Below are positions 1 through 15,000 of a DNA stretch of 64,000 nucleotides, piece after piece. Made by a program: the position numbers and the translations under genes. Location of the stretch: assembly GCA_003956705.1 (NCBI GenBank), contig QZCP01000006.1:112725-176724 (forward strand), written 5' to 3'. This DNA comes from Brevipalpus yothersi. Taxonomy: Eukaryota; Arthropoda; Arachnida; Trombidiformes; Tenuipalpidae. Numbering within the stretch: the stretch's first letter is position 1; each line of letters begins with the position of its first letter. The notes under the pieces are model-generated. The model was given only the letters and a program-made list of their open reading frames with translations. It ran no database searches and was not told the origin of the DNA.

Positions 1-3000
1 GAATATTTTTATTCCTTTCAATTATACTGGACCTTCTGTCTAGAGGGTCCTTTTGCTCGCTCTATCTGGTTGTGAAACAAAAAAAAGGGCGCAAACTATG
101 ATGGGTGATCATGATCACCATTGTGGCTGTATCGTACCCAAGCTTGACGTTTTTTCCCCATTCTCAGAATTTGATTAAGTATTATTTTCCACATTATTTG
201 TTCATCAGAATGCTAGTCGTATCAACTTTCCCAAAATACTATCTCTTCTCCTTTCTCACTGAGCTTCTATCTCTCTCCATCTATTTAACCATGAGAATGA
301 TGTCCCATCATTGTCATGTAAACGGATGAATTTGAGGATACAAGAGCGTAACAAGCAATCATATCATTCTTTTTCCATACATTCCTCCTTCTCCATCAAA
401 TCTAACCTGATATATATATCTTTTCTCTCTCTCTCTCTCTTCTTCATCCTCTTCCTCTTGACAGCAAACATCATCTTCCCTTCTTCTCTCCTTTAGATCC
501 GATATTCTCCTTGATCCATATTCTTCACACTGAGTTTTTCATCTCTCTTCCTGATCCTCTTCGTCTTTATTTGCCCAGTGATCATGAGTTGTTTTCACAC
601 ATACACACAGAAACAGAATTTGAAACAGCTCAAAAATTCACAAAACATGGAGTATACATGATGTACATGTAGTTCAGAGAAAAAAGAGCGTAAAAAAAGA
701 TGATTCAATTGATTTAACCTACCAGCATTTCTGTTTCTCTCCTCTGTCCTTCGCACCGATCATCATTCTATTCTAGGTATTATTCCTCATCTTCCTAGAT
801 TCTTTTCTTGTACTTCCTTTCACACTATCTTTGACCATCAACCTTACATCCTTCCTTATACACTAGACCTCTTCTTACATGCCACTGACCTCAAACGTTT
901 TCTCCCACAGACATTCTTGGTCATATATATATATATTGTTTTGTCTTTCTTTTCACTTTCACCACTCTTTCTATTCCCCTCTCACCAACAAGATGTTAAT
1001 CTGGACTCCAAAATTGAATCCAACAGATCAGCATCCGAATAAAGTGTATTTCATCTCTCTTGCGAAATATCGTCAATCAGACTCAAATAGTGAGGGTGTT
1101 GTGTAGTCAGAACCCGGAATCCAGAACGAACTATAATTCACAGGGGATGCTTAACACTGATCTCTATGGGCTCAAAAGTTCGTGAGAAGATTGCTTAATG
1201 AAGTGATGCTGATCCTGCATGCCAGTTTCAATTATTTTGAGTCCACCATTCTAGTTATCCACTATTTTTCACTCATAGGTTTGCTTCTCTTCTTTTTTGT
1301 TCTTTTATTTGATGTACATATTTGATGCCGAAAGTTTTCGCGAAAATTTTGGCACTTAAAAAAAGCTCCAATCGGTGAAAGAAAATATAAATATATATAA
1401 AATAAATGTTATGTAAGTTTTAACAGAGATGATATGAACACACATACACACACAAACACATACATATACACTATCATGAACTATATTTCTTCATAAAATG
1501 TTTAATCTTGTAAATATAGTGAAGTTTTAATCAAAATTTTTGTTACCTAAATTGACCAACCACTGCTTTTGATTCCTCTTTTTCTCTTTGAAAAAAATAC
1601 AAAATCAACTATTCGAATTAACTTGCGTGTGTTGACCCAAAGATTTTTTTCTATTATCATCAGAATTCCATCTATCAAGATTTATATTATCATCATATTA
1701 TCATGAGAAAACAATTTAAATTACATTCGAGGCTCAGAAAACTCTACCCCACCGTATACACTCCCGTACTTTGTTCTTTAGTATTCGCTATCATACGTGT
1801 ACTCTTTTTCCAGGGCTTATCATCTGAGATTACAGGGAAAAAACTAATCAACACAACACTGTTGTCTTGAATCTGATATTTTGAGCCTTTGGGAGAAAAA
1901 AGTGTGGCATAATGATCCCAAAGAAAAAGAGAAAATATGTATCCTACAAATGATAATACTCCATTTCATGAACTCCAAGGCTATTTTATATATCTATCAT
2001 GTATATATCATGTATATTCTGCACATAGCTACTTGAACACTCAGTCAATTGAGTCGGTTCCACTCATTCTGTTTTTTTGAATGAATACTATCAAGTAAGA
2101 ATCCCAAAAAAAACTATTCACAACCAAACTGACCTACTCTCAAGTTCTTTGAATCTTGAACTCTACTTCCAATCATCGATCGTAAGGAAGGAAGGTTTGA
2201 GGTAGTTACACTACAAAAACTTTGTACATCTTCCAGCATTGGGAAAGATTATGGGAAAAGACAGCTGATAATCATCTCTCTCTCTCCCTCCTTCTCTACC
2301 TCTACCTCTAACCACATCCATTACTCAATGTTACTCATCATCATTGGAAGAGCAAATCTTTATTTATTTTCCACCTTTCAAAATATGATTTGGTTATCTA
2401 ATGAAATGACAGGCAGCAAGTTGTTCCATATATTCATCATCGATCAGCTTATTCATCAGATCTGCTGCTTCCTTGAGCATATGATGATGGAAAATTGAAC
2501 AACAACAAGCGGGGAAAATAGAGAATTACCGGTCGATGATGAGCTGTAAAAAGTTTCCCTCGTATTCTCGCTTTTTTCCTCTCTCTCACTTGATACATTT
2601 AATAAATGTGGAAAAAATTCGATTCATTATCACGAGAAAATAAATCAAAGCTCAAATGATTCATAGACAATCAGAGAGAGGAAGAGAGAGAGAGAGAGGA
2701 AGAGAAATAATGGAGACAGGTGAAGTAGCACTCGATCTATCTCATTTCCGATTCTTATTAGACGAGAAGACTGTTGCTTATCGGAAGTTGATTGAATTTG
2801 AAATGAACAAGTTGCCAGGTCAACCTGGGAAAAGAATTAAATAGTCGCTGTCTTGTGCCACTATCAAGAGATACAAGATCGAGAATATTGCTCATGGCAG
2901 ACCTATATTAGAACAAATTTTGACTGCGCTTGCGTCAAGGTAAATGTACAGTTAGGAATGTGTTTCGCTTTATTTGAACGAAAAAGTGAGAGCAAGAGAA

Positions 3001-4251
3001 AAAGAAAGAGAAAAAGATTTGAAGTAGTAAAATTGCCATCATCAAGTGAGATTTTTATGATTTTACTACTATTCTACTATCGAGATTTACAATTCAAACT
3101 ATTTGTCCAGCAGCTATTTTTGGTCACCACAAAACTAACAAGTCACAATGTTGTGAGTGTTTATGTGAGTATCTCATGACAATATCATGGTTAACGAGGC
3201 GATTCTGATTAGTTGTGTAAAGCCTTAAACATGTTCCAATGATTGCCTCGAATCTTGATTCGGTCCAAGTGAGTGTATCGGCTCTGATTGATTATATCTA
3301 GAGATAGATAGAGATAGAGCAAATGTATTCTATCTATTCTATCTTCCGCTTCCAATCACAAGAAATCGGAAACAATTATTCAGATAAGAAAATAGTAACA
3401 AGACATGGACATGGTGGAGAGAGAGAGTGGGGAAACATTTTGGAAACCTCATGGTCTGGTTCAGGTCAATGGTTCTTGGGGTGAACATTGATGAATTCTT
3501 GCAGCTTCAAATGTCCTAGAAAAAGAGGAATGATTTGGGTCAGAAGATATCTAACTCCAGAGCCATAGTTTTTCTAGCCCCTCTTAAATACAGTAGTGTC
3601 AGAATAACAATAATAACAATAAGAATAACAAATAATGAGAAGAATTGAGAGAAAGATGGTGACCATAGCTGATTAATTGTTTTGTGAATGTTTTTCTAAC
3701 CAACAAGGGGACCCTTGTTCAGGTGAGAAAATTGGTATTTTCAGGATTTCTATGTTATCCTTTTCCTCTATCTATTTACAAACTAGACGCGCCCATCAAA
3801 CCATATTGATGTAGTTGGGGAATTTTTTCTCTTCCCAGAAATTCTGAACAAGAAGTTCTATCGAAAGAAAAATTTCATCTCATCACTCTTCATCTCTTAT
3901 ATCAAGTTAGATTGGGGCAGCCACGCGATCAACTAATCTGAATGTCTGCTTATATTTTGTCCTGGCAAGCTTTGCGTGTCTCGATTACACAAAACCCATC
4001 CACAAAAGCCCAATTGCTTACATATATATACACGTCTGTGTCCATATCCAAAGAGTTTCTCTCTCTCTCTCTCCCAGAGGAAAAGGGAATAAAGCAAACT
4101 TTATACTTGTCTGTGGAACGAGAAAAAGTCCACATGACGAGGCTAAGACCCTGTCGGAGGCCATTCTGAGCCTTCTCGATGGATCGATGATCATTTAGAT
4201 TTGGCCGTGAGAGAAGAGGAGGATTGTTGAATGAATCCATGGGGAGATGTA

Positions 4252-4253
<2 letters not shown>

Positions 4254-4284
<31 letters not shown>

Positions 4285-4290
4285 TGTGTG
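4254..4290. repeat. (TG)n microsatellite
   Basis: Near-pure TG run with one interruption (tctg), followed by a short GA tract. Confidence 0.9.
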
Positions 4291-5802
4291 AGAGAGAGGA
4301 GAAGAAGTGCCTGCAAAGGAGGTGGAAATGATGAGGATGGAGAGAAGAGGAGAATTGGATGAAAAATATCGGAGGATGCAATGAATGATGCTGGGATGAT
4401 TTGTACTAGCTATAGCTACTCTAATAAGGATGGAGGATTCTGAAGATGCCCTCAAGATCTAACAATTACCAGGAGAGGACACACACATACGTAGTGTAGG
4501 GTCATCATCTATTGGTCCTCTTGAGCTTCTTCTCGCTTTTGCAGGCTTCATTTCACTGATTAGCCAGCTCTTATCAATGAGATTCGAGGATAATTTTAAT
4601 GAAAGGAAGATATCATCTTGACTGTGGAGGAAATAGCTTCAAAGAGTAAAGATGGTAAAGCCAAAGAAATAACATACGTCACCTAATTCATGAAACTTTT
4701 TCCCAATGTCATACAAGAGTGATGAAACTGATGAAAAATTCAATCACTGTTCATAAAATGTGGTCAGTAAAGATGTAATCGAAAGAGAGGACCACATTTT
4801 CATCAGACAAGCTTACGATGAGAATTTAATCAATCATTGAATCGATCGATTGAGCTTCCCGCCAAAAATGAAATTTGAATTGGAAATTTTATCACTTTTT
4901 ATCAACCGTTAATGGACTGATTGATCGATAATGATTTTGATTATTTTGATAAAAAAAAGCATAGCTCCTCGTTTTTGGTTGCTATACACGATGTGAGTGT
5001 GATGAAAATAAAACAGATTCGATCATCAGTTTGAAAAAAATAGAAAGCCACCAGTATGATGAGTGGTGATGATGTTTGATACGAAAAAGTTATCATGGAT
5101 TTCAATGAGAGTGGAAAAAAGATGAAAAAATTGAGCTTCAATCGTATTGTCACTTCAAATATACTTATAATCATTTCAATTTTGTGTTCATTGAAAGAAT
5201 TTGTTCATACTCGTTTAGATGGTCACTTCATTGTTGTATCATCATCATCAAATCATCTTGTTTGGCCAGATGGTTTAACATTGTTGGTAAACATTAATGG
5301 GAACATTGTTTTGACTGGTAGAAAAAAAACTAGAAAGAACAAAATCAAGTATATAATGGAAAGAAAACAAAACTTGACCCATGGTAAGACGGATATTTCT
5401 ACTTATACCTTGACCAATCGAGTTTTACATGAATCGTGGAATTGATCATCGCTCAAGGAACCAAATAAGAAGTGATCTTTATCCCTTCTCCTCCTCCCAC
5501 CATGAGTGTTGGATGGAAAAAGGTTGGTACCAAGTGATCGTATATTTCCTCTTGTTTCATGTCATTGGCATGTAAATCACTTTGAAAGATCATCTCTCCT
5601 ATTGAATTCTTTCTCTGTCTCTCGTTATATGTATCTTTTATCAATACTGTTTTCTCACAATGTTCTTCCGGAACGAACATATCTGTCACATTTTCGTTTT
5701 CATCGTTTTCAATGAGGACTTTGGCAAAGGAATCATCATGATACCCTTGAGATGTTTTTCGATGAGATAAGGAAATATCAGGCTCAGAAGAATAGAATGA
5801 AG

Positions 5803-5810
<8 letters not shown>

Positions 5811-5843
<33 letters not shown>
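5811..5843. repeat. (CT)n microsatellite
   Basis: About 16 pure CT units upstream of the recognised ChAT exons. Confidence 0.9.
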
Positions 5844-5844
<1 letters not shown>

Positions 5845-7113
5845 AGGGCTTGCCTCAGCCTGTATTCCTTTCTTTTCCCCTATCCTCACACCATGAAGTC
5901 TCCTAAATCATGTGAATACACATGTAAAAGACATGTAGTCAGATACACATTGGTAGAAAATGAGGAGTAAAATGTGGAGTTTTGTTTTGTCTTGTTTCTT
6001 ATTCTCCATGGGAGAGATGTTGTTGTTGAATCCGAAACATTTTGTTCACTGTGTGTTCCTGTAAGCTTGAATTTTGTAATGAAAATCTGTGGCTTAGCTA
6101 GATCATCTTCGATTGAACGAAAATTCTAACCCATAACAATTGAAGGTTTTCTGATGAGAGCCACGAACATGACCAGGGATAAAATGGTCGACAAACTTTC
6201 ACAAATTCAACACTCAAGTATACTGAAGAATAAAAATAGAGAAATTCTCTACCTGATCCACAAACAATATACACTGTCTCTCTCGATATGATAATTTAGA
6301 TTCCGATGGAAGTTTTTTGATGGACACAATATGTTCTTGAAAGGTTCATCTACAGCATGAATGAAAAAACTCTGCCTATGTAAATTGCTCAGGTTTTCCC
6401 AATGACCTTATATGAGGAATACATTTAATCTGATAGCTTGGAGTAATGAATTGAAAACAAGGTCTCAGAAATATTTACTCTTGAGTATTCTTTTGTCTCA
6501 GCCTTTTTTCCTTTTCTGTCATATTTGCAACACGTCCATAGTGAATAAGAGTGAAAAGAGCAATCCACAAAATTAGTGAACATCAGGAATGGCGGGCAAT
6601 CTTATATTCATCAGAGAGAGGTTTCTTTAACGCATCTGTAAAATATTCCTGAGGGTCTTTTCTGGAAAAATTACAATATCTGACACTCATAACGGAATGA
6701 ATATACGCTTGTATTCTCTCATTTTCTCATTTGATACACGAACTTAGATGGAAAAAAACTCAATGAACTATTGTCTTGGTTAATTTAACCGCATAGAATA
6801 AACACTCTTTTCATCTCTCAGAGTGATAGAAAATTTAATCAGATGATTCATCAAAATGATTCAACCTTTATTCATTCAGAATGGAGGAGCATTCGAGTAT
6901 CTACTTCTTTCCACTATATTGATGGGAAAGTTTATCCTAAGTTTCGAGTTCATGAATCTATTCTCATTCAGATGTATTCCCACAAACAAATTTTGTAGAA
7001 ATATCCAGAGGCAATCACCAATTAATTGAAGAAGATTCTTAAGAAAAAGAAACGAAGAAATAGAGGGTAGAATTGATCAATACTAACATTGGATAACTTT
7101 TTTCTGCATCCAG

Positions 7114-8228
7114 GATCTGCCTAAACCTCCAATTCCAGAATTAAAAGATACCCTGGAAAGGTATCTATCCAGCCTGAGAGTAGTATTGCCGAGCAGTCAA
7201 TATGAGATCACCAAGAATACGATTGAAAATTTTGAAAAAGATTCCAAACAAGGACCGATTCTCCAAAAATTGCTTGAAGAATATGCAAAAAACACGGAGA
7301 ATTGGGTAAGTAAATTTCGAAAATTCATGAGTATTGATTTTTGAAAGGGAAAAATTTGTTCTTTCCTTTTCTTTTTCTGCTTATGGCTACTTAAATTCAT
7401 GATGGGAATCTTCCTTCTAGACATTCCCATTTTGTTGCATAGTTTCTACGTGACATCATGAGAGAATATGATTCTGATTTGAAATCATACTGAAAATAGC
7501 TATAGTTTGCATGAAAAAGAAGTAAGGATGATAGAAATGAGAGTTTTTGGGAAAAGTATAGTTTGAAAGTTATAACAACTTGTTACAATCTTGAGAACTC
7601 TGTTGTCTTCTCTATTAGTTCTGAAGAAATTGATACTTCAAGAGAAGGAGAGAGTATTCAAATGCTCTTTTTTTGTCCAAACCGATACAATCTTGTCACT
7701 CTCCAGTGTGAGATCAGATGTATAAAACAATTTCAAGCATGATAAAAAAGAAGAGGGATAAAAGCATTGAGCATAAAAGAAGTGGGAAAAATTGAGAAAT
7801 ATACCCCTTACAAGCACATACAGCATTACTGCTGGGATTCGAACTTATGCCATAATCTATGAATATATCTTGCATGTAAAAATGGACCTGATCAATGTGT
7901 CGAACAAGTGCCATATTTATCTCCATATTTGAACTTGTAAAATTGTATTTTCTCTCTCAGTCTCTCTCTCTATCTTTATCTCTTGATTTATTCAGTCTCG
8001 TTCTATTGGCATAAATTCTGTTATCTTTTTGCTCTACAAATCTTCCTTCCTTGAGCTTACCTATTATCGATATTCTGGTCCATCCAGAGATAAGGAAAGT
8101 AATTTCATGACCAGTTATGGTACAAAATTTCTCTACATCATGAGTTAATTTCATAAGCAAATCAAGTTGGATAGAAAAGCTTCTACACATTGATGAGGCT
8201 AAAACTTTAACTTTGATGCTTTGTGAAG

Positions 8229-8298
<70 letters not shown>

Positions 8299-8966
8299 TG
8301 ATGGTGACAAGTGATGAGGAATGTGGGATGCTAGAGAAAATGATGGAAGCTGATTGAAGGTGGAAAGAATAAACACATTTGTAGAGAGTAGAGGAAGAAT
8401 ATTGAATTAAACACTGATTATTATCAATTATCTCGTCGCAAGTGAATTGAGTCGTTTATTAATCACCCACAACCATCTAAATTAATCCGTATATACAGTT
8501 TTTCTTTCCTATTTGCTTTAGGCTTGAGACTTGTTTCATTCTCGTGATGGAGGATTGATTGGATATTTGAAGGAGGAGAGAGCAAAAAATCGAAGAGCAA
8601 GCCATAAATGAATCGATGAATGAGTGTGAAAATGCTGAGGGAACCAAGTCTTGTGGCTAAATGAGAAACATTTTCCTTCCATCTCTCCACTTTCCTGTTT
8701 GCCTATACATTGATTTTGTCTTCTTCTGATAATATCATGAAGCAGCAAGTTTTCATTCTACACTTTCTACTAGTTTAGCTAATAAAAGTCAAATAGGAAA
8801 AGAAAACGAATAATCCGAACCCATGTGAGTCCACGAAAATGGGAAAAAAGGAACAAAAAACACAAGTGAATCAGCTCCTCTATCAACTAGAGAAACATTC
8901 AAATACTAAAAGCCAAAAAAAGATGGAGAATGACTGAAATAGAAGATTCTGTTGGTTTGCATCACT

Positions 8967-9008
<42 letters not shown>

Positions 9009-12000
9009 TCCTCTTATATATACATCGGCTGCCCCTTGCCCCTCTGGCCCCTTGGAGCATCACTTTTGTAGTCAGTATACTTATATCTGAGCTCTGCTTG
9101 TTCTTCTCATCAGCATCCTTTGTCTAGTAGTAGCAGTAGATAGTTTACTCTAGGAAAAGAGAATAGAGAATCATGCTGAGCAATCATGTTGGTGTAAGAT
9201 CAACATTGAGTTAAGCTAGCTTAACCTAAAGGATATTTGTATTCAAAATTTGCTATCTTCTTTGACTTTTTTATCCATGCTTTGAATATCAATTCAATTT
9301 AACAGTTTTTCGCATCATATATGAGCTCATCCAAGATAAAAATGTATGTATGTATATTCTTCTTGTGGAGATGGAAAATTTGTCCATGAATTCCAGATAA
9401 TGAAATCTGATTGATAAGTATTGCTTCGCTGTTTTTTGTCCACTAAAGTTACTTTCTATTTTCAATAAAATTTGAACTTCCAAGAGAAAGCCTGTAGAAG
9501 AGTTTTTTCTCTATTTGACTTATTTTCTCGAGAGGAATGCAAAACAGTAGCATAAATAAGTAGGCCAAAGACTATTGAAAATATTTGACGAAAGAAAAAT
9601 TGATTCCAAATAAAAACTTGAGCCAAGCTGTGGGCTCAATTTGAATTTCAATGGAGCCCAATTCGATTGTCAAGCAGTTATGATCCAGAATTCGTTCTTC
9701 GTAACCTTACATGGTAGAGAGTGTCGAAAAAAAGTAAGGAATAGTGTTTCCTCAATTGTTGCTCAGGTTAAAATTGATCCATTTCTTTTCGAGAAACTTT
9801 CACATTCAAAGTTGTCTCCTCTAGGTGTTCAAGATCGTCTACATCACAAATAACCCCTCAAGGAATAGCACTCTTCTTAACTTCCCATCGGGGAGTTGTT
9901 CAGAGTAATTACGTCTTGTCACATCCATATGAATATATCATGAGAGAATTTGTTATACTGAAGGTTTTTTTCCATTTATTCTTACTATTATCCAACCATT
10001 TTGGAAGAAATCTTTTTCGTTTTCCTTTATTTTGGTAAGTTGAAAAAGGGAAGAAAAAAATTCCAGATAGAAGTTTTGAATGATACTTCAAGTTTAGAAC
10101 ACATTTTCTTGTTAGCTGATTGAATGCATCATAAAAAATGTGGCAATTGTTCTATTTTGTTTTAGAGGTTTGATTCTCATAGCTTGATTGAATATAGTTA
10201 AAAATTTTTGCTGAGGAACACTTAGTGAATAGCTACTAATGTAAAACGCGAGTATGAATTCAATAAAAAAACTGATTAATTCGAATATAATATTCAGTAT
10301 TGTTTGATTCTCAAGAGTTCTCAAGTTTCAAGGGTATTAAAATCATGATACGGTAAAAAAAACTTCCAAAATATTCTTTCAGAACTTACAGGTTAGAAAG
10401 TTTCCCAAGAACCGTACTCTAAGAATTCATCTAGAAGAACTGTGACTGATCAGTGAATTCGATAGCGCAAAGCCCCAAAAGCTTGGATTGGACTGTCAAT
10501 TTTGCGGTCTTCTTAGTCTTTTTGGTCATTCTGAATCAAAGGACCATCCATTGAGATTCCTTTCAATAGATTATCCAAGAGGAAAGGAAGAGAGAGAAGA
10601 ATTCATCAATGACTAGTCATGCAGTGTGATGAGTGAAACCGAGTGTGTACATGAAAAACAAATGTTTTATTCATGAGATTCAGGATCATTTTCTCCATGT
10701 AGTAGACTGAGTGCTGAGTAAAATGCTAGTACATGATCGGTAATATGGTTTATTTGACATGAGAGGTACCAAAATATTGACCCCAAAATATAAAAATTTT
10801 GGCGCATTTTCTTGATGAAAAACTTTCAAATTCATTCTCAAGATTTGATTCGCACAGTTTTTTGGTCAAATTTCACCTTCTCTTCATCTTTTCCTCTTCC
10901 TTACCTTACAAAAAGTTTTTTACCATTTTGGGTGCATAAATAGTTAGATCGAGGGTAAGTGGTCATACAAACACCTACCGAATATTTCATACACTCATAG
11001 TGATGCTAGCCAAAGTCTAAATACTTTATGAGCCTAACAAGTTCATAATTGATGAGCATGTAAGAAGATCGTCCCAGGCGAAGCTGGTAGGCAACAGCAT
11101 TCATTGAAAGAACATTGCAATTCGTGCTCGGTTGGCAGTTTTCCTCTCTTCATGTTTGTATTTGTATTCTCTGTCCCCTTTCTGAAGATCTAGAATCTCT
11201 ATTTTTCATTTTTATGCCTGATAATATTCATTGACTAGAGTGGATGCAATAATTTTGGAGATTTTTGTTCCTTCATCACACACACACAATTTGAATCAAT
11301 AACTTTTATGAATCTTTTCTTCAAGAGAAAAGAAGGACAGAAAATATGCTCTGAGGCTTGAAGTTTTTTTGCTCAGTATTCCCGTTATTTCCGTTATCTT
11401 AGTCTCCAATCAACTTGAAATGTTTCAGCAAAGTCATTGTTTTTGAGGAAGAAAAAACAATAGAAAACTCGCGTTCTTAGCTTTCAAGTAAAGTTCTTTC
11501 GAGAGCGGTCTATGAACTCTCGAAAACGTTTAGCTAGGAAAGAATTCCTTGGAATATCCTCACTCAGAGTAATTTGTAAGCTAAGAATTTAGATGTAAGC
11601 TTTTGTAATCTGTTCACTAATTAACAGACAACAATTTTCAAATGTACATCTCGAAAAGGTTCATACTCCGCGAATTTAAACAAGCTCGTGATTATCTATT
11701 GAAGAATCAATTTACTTGATGGATTCTTTGTCATTCAACAATGTACAAGTAGCAACATTTTAGCAACCTAAGTTTATTTTGGGAATAACCATTTCCAGCG
11801 ACTATTTAAGCGAAGAAATTAGAATAAATTTACATTTTGAGACCAAATAATTAAGCAAACTGCCGGACTTAGTAGTCTTGAAGCAAAACTGTGAAAAAAG
11901 TGGACAATTGAGTAGAATACGAGTGAAAAGATTCAAACAAGCCAATAATTAGGCTCAAAACGATGAGATCAGTAGGATATCACAAGGAGAAAATAACAGA

Positions 12001-15000
12001 ATAATACAGCTATCAAGTGAAGACAGCTCTTAAGAACCTCGAAAAATCGGTCGAAATAGAATGAGAGAAACCTGTGAAGAGACTTAGGTTAATTTGTTAT
12101 ATTCTAGCTATAGAAGCATAATTTTGCAAGGACAGTTTCGTGCAATTATTTTTTGATTTTGAACTGTTGAATTTAGAATTTTTTGAATGAAAATATCATC
12201 AGATCATCGACTTTCTGAATGAACCTTCACAGAAATCGCAATATAAATTGAAATAGAACATCATTGAAATGATATAAATGGATTGCTTTTTATTTTGAAT
12301 TTCTCATAGATCAAAAACCAAGCGAAAAATTGAAAATATCATTGTAGGAGTGTTCTCAAGAGAATTTGACTAGTTTTAGAATGAACTCTTATGTACAAAT
12401 CTTGAATTCAATCAATGAGTTTTTACAGTTATTTGCGAGACTAAACTTTGGATGGAGCTTTTCTACTGAGAAAAAGTTTAGAATCACGATCATTTTGAGT
12501 CTCTGTAGTATTCAAAGCAAGAACATGATTCTATTGCCATGAGGTTCATTAAAATTCTTCGGAGAGCAAAAAGATGATGCTTATTTGCGTAGAGTTTTAC
12601 AGACTTTGTCTCAAATCCGCTTGATCAGTTATTCTTTTGGATGGCGATTTTGTTCAATAGTCTTTCTCTCAATCGAGTCGAAATTGTTCATACAAAGTTG
12701 AAAACTGCTTCTCTATGCTAGAGTAGATTTATTTTTTCGATTTCAATCTATGTTCCAGCATTTGATTCGCCATCACACGTGTACAGAATTCTAGTGAATC
12801 TCAACTCTCAGTTTTTTCCGGATAGTTCTTTCTCTCAACTGAATTTTCACTCTAATCTATTCGATTTACTCAGAATTTAGGAGACGCTTTGAAGATTATT
12901 CAGCCCACTCAATAATGTGGATAAAGGAGAAAGAGATTTGTGAGCTTTTTCGAAAAAGAGGCGTTGATTTCAATCGATTTCAATCTCTCCCTACTTGGAA
13001 CCGAAAATGTTTTTGTATTCAATGCTATGATCAGAAAAGATTCCCCTATTAACAGTTACAGGCTCCTTACATTGCTAAAATGGAATCCTAAATCAATCGA
13101 ATTTGGGATGAAAAATTCTCATGAACACTAGTTGATGAATGAATGAATGATGAGCTTTCGAAAATTATTTCCAATGAATTTTAATACAAAAGCACACAGG
13201 AAAGCGAAGAAAAATTTTGATGAAGCAAAGTTCTAGGTACTGGTTGAAACTTCTTCTCATGCTCTCATTTTTGTGTGGGAACTTTGCTCGCGAATTCGAA
13301 AGTAACGGAAGGGAATTTTAAACTTTGTTAGCATAGTTTAGAATAATTTAGCATCTGATTTTTAGATGGCAAGAGATGTATCCATAAAACTAAGCCAAAA
13401 AAAGAGTAAGAATATGCAAGTTTATGTTTAAAATTCAAATTATCTAGGACTTGTAGATATTTTAGAAGAATGATGAAAAATTTGGTTACCTTCGAGCTGT
13501 CAATTCATCATTTTTGTCCATATATCAAGTGGCTGGCTGAGTTGACTCTAAGAAACTGAAATTCATGCCCCTAAAATCGAAAAATCGAAAAATCGAAAAA
13601 TTTGCTTACAAAAAGAGAGATGATACCAAAAAGTTCATTCTTTGGCCAAACTCTGATACTTGGGCTCGTAAACAAGCAGTCCGTAATATACTCTATGACC
13701 TATTCGAAGTTCAAGTATTCTTTCTTTATTCTATTCAACCTCTTTTGACAGCTCATTGAATCTCTGGGGTAAAATTAGTGAAATAGCCATCAAAAAGAGC
13801 TGACTTTTCCCAATTGCATGATTTTCATTTGCTTTGTTCAGTTTAATGAACTTTCTTTTCTTTCGCTTTTCGAACAATCCACTGAGTGGTCAGCAAATTT
13901 TTTCACCTATTTTGACCCTTTTCAATTACTTTTCTTAGTTGTTCATGAAGTATTGTGATCTTGATCAATAAAATTACGCCATTTAGTGCATATTGACCCA
14001 CATTTAATATAGATTTCCCATTTTTCTGGCTGCTTCTTGAGCTTTACAGAGTTGCGAATTTTTCATCACTTTTTTTGCTTCTTTATTTTTTCTCTTCCTA
14101 TTTATTATATCACTCAAATACTGAGCCATGATACAGTTTTTCACGAGTCTCATTGAATCTAATTGATCATTATGGATGCCCTAATCAGCAAATCTTACCT
14201 AATCCCATGGGGTATAGCTGAGTGGAGATTTTCATTTGAACATCCAAGTGGGCAGTAGAATATCTTCTTTCTTCTATCCGTAAATCCTTTCTACCATTCA
14301 CCATGATCATTATTTGGGATAAAAAGTGGAGAACGTTATTCAACCAGAAAATAACAGGGAATCCAATCAGCATCGGAAGTTTCTCCGCTCCGATCATCCT
14401 TCGAAGATTCCGGGAATCCAAAAGATCTATGAAACATTCTTGGGGTATGAAAAAAGAATAGAGATGACCGTTCAGTATCCAACTTTAGGGCTAACTTTTG
14501 TACGTTTCTCATCTCTTTACTCGTCTATTTACCCTGGATGAAGACTTTTGTGTGCCAAAATGCCAATAAAATAGCCTGCAGGAACCTTGAGATTTGAAAA
14601 ATTACCAAGTTTAGGTTCATCTTTCCAGGAACTCATTCATCTTCACTCTTCCTACTTTTTCGATTTATATTTTCTCATCGCACGAAAAGTACCTCAATCA
14701 AAAGCAACCAAAACAGTCTCAAGTGTGTTGATCATTTTTGATTTGGTCCTCATGTTGTTGGAAGGAGAGGAGAAAGAAGTTCAAGATGATCGAACATGAA
14801 GTGTGAGTAGACTGAAGCACGCAATCCTATTGGAATGTTAGACAATGATTATGGCAGCTCGTAAAACTTTATCCAACATAGACACACTATTTGTTCATCC
14901 AATAGTTCGATGATTTGCAAAGCTACACTTTGATTGCTTTGAAAACGAGAACTATTGGTCCCTCAAATGGTGATGATGAAGGCTACATTTAAGAGTTTTT

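Larger units (their letters stand above)
1..7113. other. Upstream region and 5' part of the ChAT locus, no coding exon recognised
   Basis: AT-rich sequence without any long open frame that resembles a protein. It lies 5' of the first recognisable choline acetyltransferase exon and must hold the preceding intron; the missing initiator exon may lie here unrecognised or left of the window. Open frames such as 2656-2844 and 3950-4381 are low in complexity or overlap GA/GT repeats. A (TG)n tract sits at about 4254-4290 and a (CT)n tract at 5811-5843. In many animals the vesicular acetylcholine transporter is nested in the first ChAT intron; no multi-membrane-segment frame of that kind is seen here. 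Confidence 0.6.

Noticed and set aside
2656..2844. Open frame with METGEVALDLSHFRFLLDEK as possible ChAT first exon
   Set aside because: It ends in a stop with no donor giving the needed phase 0 before 7114, and its start is a GA repeat; no family resemblance.
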